From an uncultured Eubacteriales bacterium (lineage in GTDB: Bacteria > Bacillota > Clostridia > Oscillospirales > CAG-272), in assembly GCA_934486825.1 (NCBI GenBank), contig CAKSQF010000012.1, positions 1 through 64,000 of the forward strand: DNA of 64,000 bases, in the 5' to 3' direction. Shown here piece by piece: positions 1-7,962 of this stretch (position 1 is its first letter; the number at the start of each line of letters is the position of its first letter). The notes beneath the pieces are model-generated. The model saw only the letters and a list, made by a program, of their open reading frames with translations, was not told the origin of the DNA and did no database searches. A program made the position numbers and the translations under genes.

Positions 1-245
1 AGTAGAATTGTGTCTTTTATATAAATAGACAAGTGGTGTATTATTATCAATAATGCCAATAGTCCCTTTATTTTATTGCTATTGTATTTATCCAATACAT
101 CATTGTTTGCATTAAAAATAGATTTTCTTTTTATTATTAGGCATATAATTCCTATTAAAAATATTATATCTAATATGTTAACATTAAATATTGCAACATC
201 ATTGGGTAATGGATAAATACTGTCTGATTTTATTGTTGGTAACAT
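1..245 (-). CDS. Acyltransferase-3-like membrane protein, N-terminal part (runs off the window)
   Basis: Reading the minus strand from ATG at 245 gives 81 open codons that continue past base 1. Residues about 20-38 form a hydrophobic helix. Residues 59-72 read KIKGLLALLIIIHH, which resembles the first core helix of acyltransferase-3 (OafA-like) membrane proteins, where a conserved His follows a Gly/Leu-rich helix start. Such proteins O-acylate surface sugars; that role is inferred from family likeness alone. The upstream ribosome site is weak (AAGAAAAG). Codons are extremely AT-rich, quite unlike every other gene here, so the gene is probably acquired. Only the N-terminus is visible, so the family call is tentative. 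Confidence 0.5.
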   Translation of the reverse strand, partial: MLPTIKSDSIYPLPNDVAIFNVNILDIIFLIGIICLIIKRKSIFNANNDVLDKYNSNKIKGLLALLIIIHHLSIYIKDTIL

Positions 246-284
246 ATACTTTTCTTAAAATTAAAAAATCCAACTAAAGAAATA

Positions 285-374
285 ATGGCGAAAATAATAG
301 ATAGGATTGAAATTCACGAAGATAAAAAAGTAGACATATATTACAGAATAAAGGCTTTTGAAAGGCTAAAGTAA
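285..374 (+). pseudogene. Possible serine-recombinase C-terminal remnant
   Basis: A 29-codon reading frame from ATG 285 (open upstream to 243) ends at TAA 372-374. It contains IIDRIEIHEDKKVDIYYRI, a pattern like the extreme C-terminus of large serine recombinases (a hydrophobic IDxIEI strand, a charged turn, then an IxIYYRF-like strand). No catalytic domain can be present because an opposite-strand gene begins at 245. I read it as a tail left by a decayed mobile element. It is short, so chance similarity is possible. Confidence 0.35.
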
Positions 375-390
375 ATATATATTTTATTTT

Positions 391-1527
391 TTACCAAATA
401 GAGTTACAAAAACTTACACCAACAATAGAGTTACAAGAACTTACTTCCACAGTTGTTGACGAGCCGCCTGTTGTGGTCGTCGGAGCCTTCGGTCCGACAT
501 TGCAAAGCGCATAAATGCTGAAATGCTCAAGCTCGGCTGATGCCTTTCCGCCCGCGGCATCGACCGTCAGCGCAATTTCTTCCTTGTTGCCGTCGGCATC
601 AACACAGAAGAGCTTCAGATTTTCAGCCGAAAGCTTTTCGGGGATGTCAAAGGTCACCCTGACCTTCCCGTTCGGCTGAACAGCCGCACCGTTCATGGTC
701 GCGCTGATATCGAAAACGACAATCTCTCCCTCGGCGGCGGCGGAAAGTGCCTTCTTTACCTTATCGACGGTTCCGCCGTCATTAAGCCTTTTTGCGGATA
801 CGGTCGTATTTTTGGGAAACGCTCCGTCGCCCTCGACACTTACACCGTCTGCGGTATCGTATTTTACATCCGAAAGGTCGGTTTCACGGGTTATCAGCTC
901 GTTTTCGGTCGGAAGTGCGCTTACTTTTCCTACGGTTTTTATTTTTATGTACTTACCGTCAAATCCGACATCGAACTTTATGTAAAAGTCATCCCATTTT
1001 ATTTCCTGCGATTCAAAATCGCCGAAATCCCCGGTGCGTACATACACATGGTAACCGCCGTCGCCTGCGGTATATCCGCATTCCTCGATCGGAACGCCGC
1101 CCATGCCGCCGATAACTATGACAAATCTGTCTGCGTCGGCATCATAGTTCAGCCACTTGAAGTCCGCCTTGTTCGCAAGGACCCTTTCTTTTACGGTTCC
1201 CTCAAAATCAAAGATGCGGTGTGCGGCTTCCTCAAATTTATCGACGGGCACGGAACAGTCTATCCCGTCTCCCTCGACAAACTTGCCGTCCCGCCATATA
1301 CCCGACTTATAGTCGTCATCGACCCCGACATACTGTCTGTATATCCAGTATCCCATATCGTCTATATCAAGTGACGACGGGTCGCGGTCCTCGTAACGGA
1401 GAGCATATGAGCAGAGCAGTTCAAAGCGTTCAAACAGATTTTCTTCTGCGCTCACCGACACCGCTCCGGCAAAGACAGCCGAAAAAAGCAGTACCGCCGA
1501 GACAAACACGATAATTGTTCTTTTCAA
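391..1527 (-). CDS. Secreted surface protein, 3' end apparently replaced by an inserted element
   Basis: Starts at TTG 1527 with AGGTGA seven bases upstream, overlapping the stop of the preceding gene, so the two form an operon. The 378-aa product has a signal peptide (residues 1-27). Residues about 215-345 resemble a domain common in clostridial surface proteins, with a beta-strand series ending in an HFSIY motif. A Thr-rich linker follows (about 350-362), as normally comes just before a C-terminal anchor. The anchor is missing: the last ~17 codons are translated from the two direct repeats at 397-444, giving a duplicated Ser-Cys-Asn-Ser-Ile motif. The gene was therefore probably truncated by insertion, and the protein may be released instead of attached. 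Function unknown. Confidence 0.75.
   Translation of the reverse strand: MKRTIIVFVSAVLLFSAVFAGAVSVSAEENLFERFELLCSYALRYEDRDPSSLDIDDMGYWIYRQYVGVDDDYKSGIWRDGKFVEGDGIDCSVPVDKFEEAAHRIFDFEGTVKERVLANKADFKWLNYDADADRFVIVIGGMGGVPIEECGYTAGDGGYHVYVRTGDFGDFESQEIKWDDFYIKFDVGFDGKYIKIKTVGKVSALPTENELITRETDLSDVKYDTADGVSVEGDGAFPKNTTVSAKRLNDGGTVDKVKKALSAAAEGEIVVFDISATMNGAAVQPNGKVRVTFDIPEKLSAENLKLFCVDADGNKEEIALTVDAAGGKASAELEHFSIYALCNVGPKAPTTTTGGSSTTVEVSSCNSIVGVSFCNSIW
397..444. repeat. Two 21-bp direct repeats, 27 bp apart, at a composition boundary
   Basis: The sequence aatagagttacaaaaacttac at 397-417 recurs at 424-444 with one change (a to g). The repeats sit exactly where AT-rich DNA meets the normal-composition surface-protein gene. 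Repeated transposase-binding motifs at an element tip are typical of IS21-type ends, so this may be the end of an insertion sequence or transposon; no transposase is visible in the window. Confidence 0.55.
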
Positions 1528-1533
1528 AACAAA

Positions 1534-2916
1534 TCACCTCACATTACCGAGCTTTTCGGCTATTCTGCGCGCGACAAACACGCCGGATGCCGATGCGTGC
1601 GAAAGCGAGTGCGTGACACCCGAGCAGTCGCCTATAACATAAAGTCCGGGATATTTCGTTTCAAGATTGTTGTCAAGCACGACTTCCATATTGTAGAACT
1701 TGACCTCGACTCCGTAAAGCAGTGTGTCGTCGTTTGCGGTACCGGGAGCGATCTTGTCAAGTGCATATATCATCTCGATAATTCCGTCAAGGATACGCTT
1801 GGGTATAACAAGGCTGAGATCGCCGGGAGTTGCCGTCAACGTCGGTGTGACGAAGTTTTCCGCAATTCGCTTTGCGGTCGAACGTCTGCCTCTGACAAGA
1901 TCGCCGAAGCGCTGAACAATCACACCGCCTCCGAGCATATTGGAAAGTCTGGCTATGCTCTCGCCGTATCCGTTACTGTCTCGGAAGGGCTCGGAAAAGT
2001 GCTTGCTTACGAGAAGTGCAAAGTTTGTATTTTCGGTATGCAGTTCGGGACTTTCGTAGCTGTGACCGTTGACCGTCACTATACCGTTCGTATTTTCGTT
2101 GACGACGACTCCGCGCGGATTCATGCAGAAGGTTCTGACAAGGTCCTCGAATTTTTCGGTACGATATACTATCTTGCTTTCATAAAGCTCGTCGGTAAGA
2201 TGTGAGAAAACCTCTGCGGGAAGCTCTACCCGCACGCCTATATCCACACGGTTCGACTGAGTAGGTATGTCAAGTTCGTTTGACACCTGCTCCATCCACT
2301 TGCTTCCGCTTCTTCCGACCGAGATCACACAGCTTCTGCACTCATAGATCTCGTCGCCCGCTTCAACGACATAAGCATCATCAAGATGTCTTACCGTTTT
2401 CACAGGCGTATTGAAGTGAAAATCCACCTTTTCCTTGAGAAGCTTGTAGAGATTGTCAAGCACGACATAATTTATATCGGTTCCGAGATGGCGCACCTGA
2501 GCATCAAGCAGGTGAAGCCCGTTTTCAAGGCACTGCTTCTTGATCTTTGTATTTGCGGTCGAATAAAGCTTTGTTCCCTCTCCGCCGAACTCAAGATTGA
2601 TTCTGTCAACATATTTCATCAGATCAAGCGCTTCTTCCTTGCCTATATGCTCGTAAAGCGTTCCGCCGAACTGGTTGGTTATGTTGTATTTGCCGTCCGA
2701 AAATGCTCCCGCGCCGCCGAAGCCGCTCATTATCGCACAGCTTTTGCAGTTTATGCAGGATTTTATCTTCTTCCCGTCAATGGGACACTTGCGCTTTTCA
2801 AGCGGATTTCCCATTTCGAAAACAGCCACCCTGAGCGAGCTGTTTTCCTTGGTAAGCTCATATGCGGAAAAAATTCCTCCCGGTCCCGCGCCGATAATTA
2901 TAACATCATACATCAA
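1534..2916 (-). CDS. FAD-dependent dehydrogenase (COG2509-like)
   Basis: A 460-aa cytosolic flavoprotein. Residues 3-14 are a Rossmann dinucleotide-binding start (VIIIGAGPGG). A Cys cluster follows (Cys44, 54, 57, 60) and then GFGGAGAFSDGKY, a signature I associate with the uncharacterised FAD-dependent dehydrogenases grouped as COG2509. Near the C-terminus a second flavin motif (GLYVIGDCSG) is present, with a Ser/His-rich segment typical of this group. The substrate is unknown. Translation starts at ATG 2916 after GAGGAAAT; a second ATG follows at once. Transcription probably begins at the promoter near 3140-3167, leaving a leader of about 215 bases. The truncated surface-protein gene lies directly downstream. 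Confidence 0.8.
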   Translation of the reverse strand: MMYDVIIIGAGPGGIFSAYELTKENSSLRVAVFEMGNPLEKRKCPIDGKKIKSCINCKSCAIMSGFGGAGAFSDGKYNITNQFGGTLYEHIGKEEALDLMKYVDRINLEFGGEGTKLYSTANTKIKKQCLENGLHLLDAQVRHLGTDINYVVLDNLYKLLKEKVDFHFNTPVKTVRHLDDAYVVEAGDEIYECRSCVISVGRSGSKWMEQVSNELDIPTQSNRVDIGVRVELPAEVFSHLTDELYESKIVYRTEKFEDLVRTFCMNPRGVVVNENTNGIVTVNGHSYESPELHTENTNFALLVSKHFSEPFRDSNGYGESIARLSNMLGGGVIVQRFGDLVRGRRSTAKRIAENFVTPTLTATPGDLSLVIPKRILDGIIEMIYALDKIAPGTANDDTLLYGVEVKFYNMEVVLDNNLETKYPGLYVIGDCSGVTHSLSHASASGVFVARRIAEKLGNVR

Positions 2917-3000
2917 AGTTTATTTCCTCACTTTATATACATATCCGATGCGGCAATAACCGCATGCGGTTTTTTGAAACAAAAAAGTCCCGTTGCAGAT

Positions 3001-3142
3001 TTACTGCGGATATTTCACAATGAAGCAAAAATGCTTGCCCCGCCGGCATTTTTGCGAAGCCGTCAATACCGCATCCGCGCTCCTGCGCGGGAGAGGCGGC
3101 AGCCTCGAAGCCTTGCGCTCCGCAAGGCTTACTGCGGATATT
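3001..3142. repeat. Hairpin-rich leader segment bounded by 14-bp direct repeats
   Basis: The 14-mer ttactgcggatatt occurs at 3001-3014 and again at 3129-3142. The 114 bases between them hold two strong hairpins (gcaaaaatgc at 3025-3034 pairing with 3046-3055, and aagccttgcg at 3108-3117 pairing with 3121-3130) plus a third GC-rich palindrome near 3075-3090. The layout could be a small palindromic insertion with target duplication, or a structured 5' leader of the flavoprotein gene. No coding potential was seen in this 308-base gap. Confidence 0.5.
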
Positions 3143-3167
3143 ATACCACAAATCATACTTTTGTCAA
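3140..3167 (-). promoter_or_regulatory. Sigma-A promoter for the flavoprotein operon
   Basis: On the minus strand TTGACA (3167-3162) is followed after 16 bases by TATAAT (3145-3140). A second TTGACA lies ten bases further upstream (3177-3172) but is badly spaced. The start point would fall near 3133, giving a long structured leader before ATG 2916. Confidence 0.7.
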
Positions 3168-3185
3168 GACTTGTCAAAAGGATAA

Positions 3186-3219
3186 AATTGCCGCATGCGA
3201 CAGTCCGCATGCGGCAATT
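3186..3219 (-). terminator. Terminator of the GH32 operon
   Basis: A perfect 14-bp stem (3186-3199 with 3206-3219, sequence aattgccgcatgcg) and a six-base loop lie just after the GH32 stop. The T run on the minus strand is short, so termination may be modest. Confidence 0.6.
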
Positions 3220-3224
3220 CCGGT

Positions 3225-6014
3225 TTATTTTTCGGTAACTCTTATGTGATTGAATATTGCGCTTCCGTTAAAAACGTTGATTCCGAGCGAACCGTAATCG
3301 TGTGACCCGTCCTTGCAGACAAACAGCTTTCTGCCGTCAAGCGTAACGGTTATATCTTCACCGACCGCCCCGACGGTCAGATTGTAGAATTTTCCCGCCT
3401 CGATCGATACATTCACCGTTTTCAGAACGGTAGTGTAGCCTCTGTCTCTCTTCCAAAGCTTGATTATCCCCTCGCCGCGGCTGAATGACAGGCAATAGAA
3501 ATTGTCGCTGTCGGTAAGTCTGAACACGAGCGCTCCGGCGACCGATCCGCTGTCAACCGAAATGTCGGTGCTGTATACAAAATCCGAAAGGATGCGGTCG
3601 CCCCTTGCAAACGCGTCGCCCGAGTTGTTTGTGAACTTGTAACCGTCCGGACAGGTGGTCAGCTTTCCGCCCATTACCGTAAAGGTCATGTCCGAATCGG
3701 GCTTGCCGATATCGGCACCGATCAGAGTGTACTTTATATCGTTGAAAAAGGCGCTTCCCGCACAGCAGTTGAGTCCGAACGAGCCGTAGGAATGGCTGCT
3801 GTCCTTTACGGCAAACAATTCCTTGCCGTCAAGCGTAACCGTTATGTCGTCTCCGACTGCCTTTATACCGAGATGATAACTCTTTCCCGCGGTTATGCCC
3901 GGCACGGATACCCATTTGAGGTCTTTGACGTTTCCGCCCTTCTTCATCCAGAGCTTTACGCCACCGGACGCCGCATCGACACAGACGCAGTAAAAATCGG
4001 ACATACTGCTCATTCTGAACATGAGCGCCGCCGCATTTGTTCCGGCGTTCAGCATAAGCCCGGTTTCATATTCGAAATCGCCGCCCTCGCTGTCGGACAT
4101 GGCAAACGCGTCCCAGCCGTCGGCAGTGAGCAGAATTCCCTTTTCGCTCATTTTCAGGCTTCCGCCCGAAACGCTGAAATTGCCGATCATCGATCTGCAC
4201 GGGTTCTTTTCGTAGACATTTACCGGGATTTCGACATAATGGTCGCCGACGCGGACGCAGATCGTGGTTTTGCCCGCCTTTTTCGCGGTAATTTTCAACA
4301 GATGCCCGTCGATCGAAGCGGTTGCGACCGATTCGTCAGCCGATGTGCAGTGTATCTTTTTGTTTCCGCCGAAGGAGCCGACCGTAAGCACAGCTGTCGG
4401 ATTTTCAAGCTCAAGCATTACGATCCCGGTCGATACCTGAGGCGAATATACCTTTGAGTCATCCTCAAACCATATGCCCGACAGCTCGTCAACAGTCAGA
4501 GCGACCACCGAAAGACTTCCGTCTGTCGTGAGCGACATTCCCTTCGAAGAGGACTGCGGACGTATGAGCGCGGCAAAATACTCGCAGTTATCGACAAATA
4601 TCTCAAATCCAGCCGTGTCGACGAAAACGGTAAGCTCAAGCAGATCTCCGTCCGAGCTTCTTTTTACCGACGATATCGGGTTGCGCTTTGAGATTGCATC
4701 ACAGCCCGCAACGCTGTTCGAACGGTCAAAGACAAAGCTGTTTTTCGCTTTGCTGTACCTGAGCACGGTTGCATCACCGTCACCGACAGCCGCTTTGAGA
4801 ATAAAATCGGTCGTTTCCTTAAGATCGATCTTTATGTTCAGTCTGAGCAGTGACGCGCTCTTGCCCGAGAGAAGATCTTCGCCTGCCGATATTTTTTTGT
4901 TTGAAATATCGACAATGCGCTCTTTGACGATCAGATCGTAATCGTTTACCGGCAGGAAATCAACGCTGTACTTCCCGTTTCTGTGCGTGAGTTTCAGCTC
5001 CGCCGCAAGAGATGCGTTCGACACCCATTCGGTTCCCGTTTCCTGCGCATATTCCCAGCGGTTCATCCAACCCACCATGAGCCTTCTGCCGTCGGGCGAA
5101 TTTTCGAAGGTTATCGCCGCATACGAATCGGGACCGACATTCGTCACGATAAGGTCGGATTCGGGAGTGAATTTCCCCTTTTCGTAGCTTCCGACATAGA
5201 AAGCGCGTCCCGCGCATGAAAGCACCCATTTTTCATTTCCCTTTTCATCCTTCAGCGGGAAGAAATCGGGACATTCGGTCCAGATGTCGTTTTCACTTGT
5301 CAGTGTCCAGTTTTTCAGATCGTCCGACTGATAAATTCTGACCTTGCCGCCCGCGACAAGAATCGTCCATTTGCCGTTCGTTTCGTCGTAAAAGAGTTTC
5401 GGATCGCGGAAATCGACCATCCCGGGTCCCGGATTCTTTATTACGATGCCGATTTTTTTGAATTTCATGCCGTCCTCGCTGTAAGCGATGCCGACAGTCT
5501 GCTTTTCGGTCGAATATGCGGCGATTATTCCGCCTTTTCCGTCTGTGAAAAGTCCCGACCTGTTTTCGTTGTCCGCCCATGCCGTGCCCGACCATATCTG
5601 ATTGCTGTCGGGCGAGATTGCAGGCTCGTGCTCTTCCCAATGGACAAGGTCGGTCGATGTCGCGTGTCCCCAGTAGCAGTCGCCGAAGGACGCAACATTG
5701 TAATTGCACTGATAGTACATGTGCCAGACGCCGTTGAAATAAACGGTACCGTTGATGTCGTTCATCCAGCTTTTCCTGCATGAATAGTGATACTGCTGTC
5801 TGTATGCCTCCGCATAGGTGGGTATTCCCTTTACATAGTTTTCGGGGTTTATCATAGGATCCTCCTCATTTTGTCCGGGAACGGTCGAAACCTCGGTCGA
5901 TCCCGTTGCAGTCGTATTGGCGGTTGTCGTATTGCCCGCACCCGCGCACGCCGAAAAAAGCATCAAGGATGCGAGCAGAGCCGAGACGGCTCCCGCCTTC
6001 TTTGAGAAAATCAT
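3225..6014 (-). CDS. Secreted GH32 fructan hydrolase lipoprotein with Big-like and two CBM66-like domains
   Basis: A 929-aa lipoprotein (lipobox FSAC, Cys23) whose mature part acts outside the cell. The GH32 catalytic domain covers about residues 60-540: WMND with nucleophile Asp87, RDP at 204-206 and the acid/base pair ECP with Glu248, matching the invertase/levanase/inulinase family that releases fructose from fructans or sucrose. A bacterial Ig-like (Big_2) segment follows at about 545-620. Two similar ~150-aa beta-sandwich modules (about 625-775 and 785-929) each carry an ITVTLDG(K/R) strand and resemble CBM66 levan-binding modules. The start is ATG 6014 with GAGGAGG overlapping the end of the kinase gene two bases upstream, so the genes are cotranscribed. 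Exact fructan linkage cannot be told from sequence. Confidence 0.9.
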   Translation of the reverse strand: MIFSKKAGAVSALLASLMLFSACAGAGNTTTANTTATGSTEVSTVPGQNEEDPMINPENYVKGIPTYAEAYRQQYHYSCRKSWMNDINGTVYFNGVWHMYYQCNYNVASFGDCYWGHATSTDLVHWEEHEPAISPDSNQIWSGTAWADNENRSGLFTDGKGGIIAAYSTEKQTVGIAYSEDGMKFKKIGIVIKNPGPGMVDFRDPKLFYDETNGKWTILVAGGKVRIYQSDDLKNWTLTSENDIWTECPDFFPLKDEKGNEKWVLSCAGRAFYVGSYEKGKFTPESDLIVTNVGPDSYAAITFENSPDGRRLMVGWMNRWEYAQETGTEWVSNASLAAELKLTHRNGKYSVDFLPVNDYDLIVKERIVDISNKKISAGEDLLSGKSASLLRLNIKIDLKETTDFILKAAVGDGDATVLRYSKAKNSFVFDRSNSVAGCDAISKRNPISSVKRSSDGDLLELTVFVDTAGFEIFVDNCEYFAALIRPQSSSKGMSLTTDGSLSVVALTVDELSGIWFEDDSKVYSPQVSTGIVMLELENPTAVLTVGSFGGNKKIHCTSADESVATASIDGHLLKITAKKAGKTTICVRVGDHYVEIPVNVYEKNPCRSMIGNFSVSGGSLKMSEKGILLTADGWDAFAMSDSEGGDFEYETGLMLNAGTNAAALMFRMSSMSDFYCVCVDAASGGVKLWMKKGGNVKDLKWVSVPGITAGKSYHLGIKAVGDDITVTLDGKELFAVKDSSHSYGSFGLNCCAGSAFFNDIKYTLIGADIGKPDSDMTFTVMGGKLTTCPDGYKFTNNSGDAFARGDRILSDFVYSTDISVDSGSVAGALVFRLTDSDNFYCLSFSRGEGIIKLWKRDRGYTTVLKTVNVSIEAGKFYNLTVGAVGEDITVTLDGRKLFVCKDGSHDYGSLGINVFNGSAIFNHIRVTEK

Positions 6015-6016
6015 AA

Positions 6017-7741
6017 TTATTCCTCCTCATTCTGATAGCTTATGCACTGTTTTGCATCTGTTATATCCGTAATTGCCGCGCAGACAGCGGCAAAGAGCGC
6101 CGTTCCGAACGCCGTTTCCTCATCGGACACCGGAATAAAGAGCTTTTTCCCGAATCTGTCGGCGATTATCCTGCGGAACGTCGGATTTTTGCGTACCGCG
6201 TTTCCCGAAGCGACGAGCAAACCGTTTGTTTCCGGCAGCTTTTTTGCCATGTCGGCAAGCTCGTCCGCCATTCCGCGGAGAACGCCGACGATCAGCTTTC
6301 CGGGTGTGAAATTTTCCTCGCTTATTCCGCTTATGCTTCCCCTTGCCTCCGGACATTCCCTGCTTCCGCAGAAACGCGTATCGACTCTCGGGCAATCGCA
6401 GTCGTCAACCGTCAGTGCGGCAAGCTTGTTCATGATCTCGTACTGAGACGATCTGCCGATGCCGCACGCCTCGGTATAGCTTCCGAAAAAGCTCTCCAGA
6501 AGCGCATACGCCCTTCCGCCGCAGAGAGCGGAGCCGTTCTGCAAAAATTTTCCGAACAGATATGGACGCAGTTCAAGACCTTCGATCTTCTCGGGGCGGT
6601 CGGTCACCGCATTTATCTGGCTCCCGGTCCCGTAGTTCAGAAGTATCCCGCCCTCCTCGCGTGCGAGCGCTCCGAAAACGCCTGCCTGATTGTCACCGAT
6701 CGCCACAGCGACCGGTACACCGCGATAATTCCCGCATATCCGTTCATTCACGACCTTGGGAAGTCTTATATTGTCAAGTCCCGCCGCGCTTATCCGGTCA
6801 TAGCTGTAATTTCCTCCGACAACATCAAAAAGACCGAAGCTTGCGGCGACAGACGCGTGCGTGACCGGCTCGGTCAGAGCGCACAGTCTCATCAGCAGAT
6901 AATCCATGACCGACATCATATATACCGCGCCTGCGGGCAGTGTGCCTGTTTTCGTCATCATATAATGAGTGGCAAAGCCGAAGCCGCCCGATATCCGCTC
7001 GTTGCACATACCCGACAGTTCGTCCGCATAGCTTTTTCCGGACGCGGTCGGCTTTTCCGACCGCCTGTCCTGCCATGTGATAAGCGGAGAGAGAGCGCGA
7101 CCCTCTGCGTCGGTATAGACGATGCCGTGCATCTGACCCGCGATGCCGATCACCGACACCGAGCCGTATTTGTGCATTATGCTGTCGATCAGCTTTACAA
7201 TCTTGTCATATATGTATTCGGGATCCTGCTCCCTGATGCTTTCGTCCCCGCTCGGTATTCTTCCGCCGTTGAGGAAGTTCCATGTCTCGACCTGTGCATG
7301 TCCAGCCGTATCGACTGCCGATGCACTTATCGTGGTCGTTCCTATGTCGATCCCGACGGCGATCCTGCCTGTTTTGTCGGGTATAACGACGCGGTCATCC
7401 GATTCGTCGAAAATTCCGACCTCTCCGTCGCAGGCGGAGAGCAGTTTTTCGCACAGCGCATACTGCTTTCTTACGTTGTCGTTTGCGTCGCGTATTTCGT
7501 GCTTGCGTTTTGCGAGTATTTCGCGCAGTGTAATTACTCCGTCCGACCAGAGAGATATATCCGAAAGCGATATTCCGGCACCTCTGAGCAGACGTATTCT
7601 CCGCAGTTTCTCCACTGTTTCGGGTGAATAATCTCTGTATGTGTTCTGACCACGCGTCACCGATATCAGCCCGCGCTCCTCATACAGCCGTATTGCCTTT
7701 GCGGTCAGGCTCGTAAGCTTTTCCACCTCTTTTATCTGCAT
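6017..7741 (-). CDS. MerR-type DNA-binding domain fused to an FGGY sugar kinase (sedoheptulokinase-like)
   Basis: The 574-aa protein begins at ATG 7741, preceded by AGGTGA; a TTG six codons upstream has no better ribosome site. Residues 1-68 are a MerR winged helix (start MQIKEVEKL, then AIRLYEERGLI and YRDYSPE), and about 75-105 is a helix like MerR dimerisation coils. Residues about 125-565 form a full FGGY carbohydrate kinase: GIDIGTTT (130-137), GQMHG (202-206), TWQDRR (222-227), the catalytic Asp in a GDNQAG motif, and late Gly-rich ATP motifs. The spacing and wording around TWQD and GFGFAT look more like sedoheptulokinase than xylulokinase. Regulator and enzyme are thus joined in one chain, with the kinase where MerR proteins normally carry a ligand-binding domain. 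The GH32 gene follows two bases downstream. Substrate is not proven. Confidence 0.85.
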   Translation of the reverse strand: MQIKEVEKLTSLTAKAIRLYEERGLISVTRGQNTYRDYSPETVEKLRRIRLLRGAGISLSDISLWSDGVITLREILAKRKHEIRDANDNVRKQYALCEKLLSACDGEVGIFDESDDRVVIPDKTGRIAVGIDIGTTTISASAVDTAGHAQVETWNFLNGGRIPSGDESIREQDPEYIYDKIVKLIDSIMHKYGSVSVIGIAGQMHGIVYTDAEGRALSPLITWQDRRSEKPTASGKSYADELSGMCNERISGGFGFATHYMMTKTGTLPAGAVYMMSVMDYLLMRLCALTEPVTHASVAASFGLFDVVGGNYSYDRISAAGLDNIRLPKVVNERICGNYRGVPVAVAIGDNQAGVFGALAREEGGILLNYGTGSQINAVTDRPEKIEGLELRPYLFGKFLQNGSALCGGRAYALLESFFGSYTEACGIGRSSQYEIMNKLAALTVDDCDCPRVDTRFCGSRECPEARGSISGISEENFTPGKLIVGVLRGMADELADMAKKLPETNGLLVASGNAVRKNPTFRRIIADRFGKKLFIPVSDEETAFGTALFAAVCAAITDITDAKQCISYQNEEE

Positions 7742-7763
7742 AAATTCACCTGCCTTCAACTAC

Positions 7764-7794
7764 ACTATAAACCATAACCCAAGGACAATGTCAA
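7764..7794 (-). promoter_or_regulatory. MerR-type promoter with 19-bp spacer for the kinase-GH32 operon
   Basis: On the minus strand TTGACA (7794-7789) and TATAGT (7769-7764) are separated by 19 bases, the overlong spacing typical of MerR-activated promoters. Translation would start about 16 bases after the transcript start. A poorer -10 with 17-bp spacing (TTTATA) overlaps it. Confidence 0.6.
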
Positions 7795-7962
7795 TAGTTT
7801 TTTTCGATTTTTTTAAAATTTTTTTTGCAATCCTACAAAAATGCGGCAAACCTGCCGCCGACGTATGAAAAGGGAAATCTTTTTTCGCAAAGCTATTGCT
7901 TTTTTTGCTTTTATGTGATAGTATTATCCGGCATACAATTGCACGGAAAAGAGGTTTTTCAG

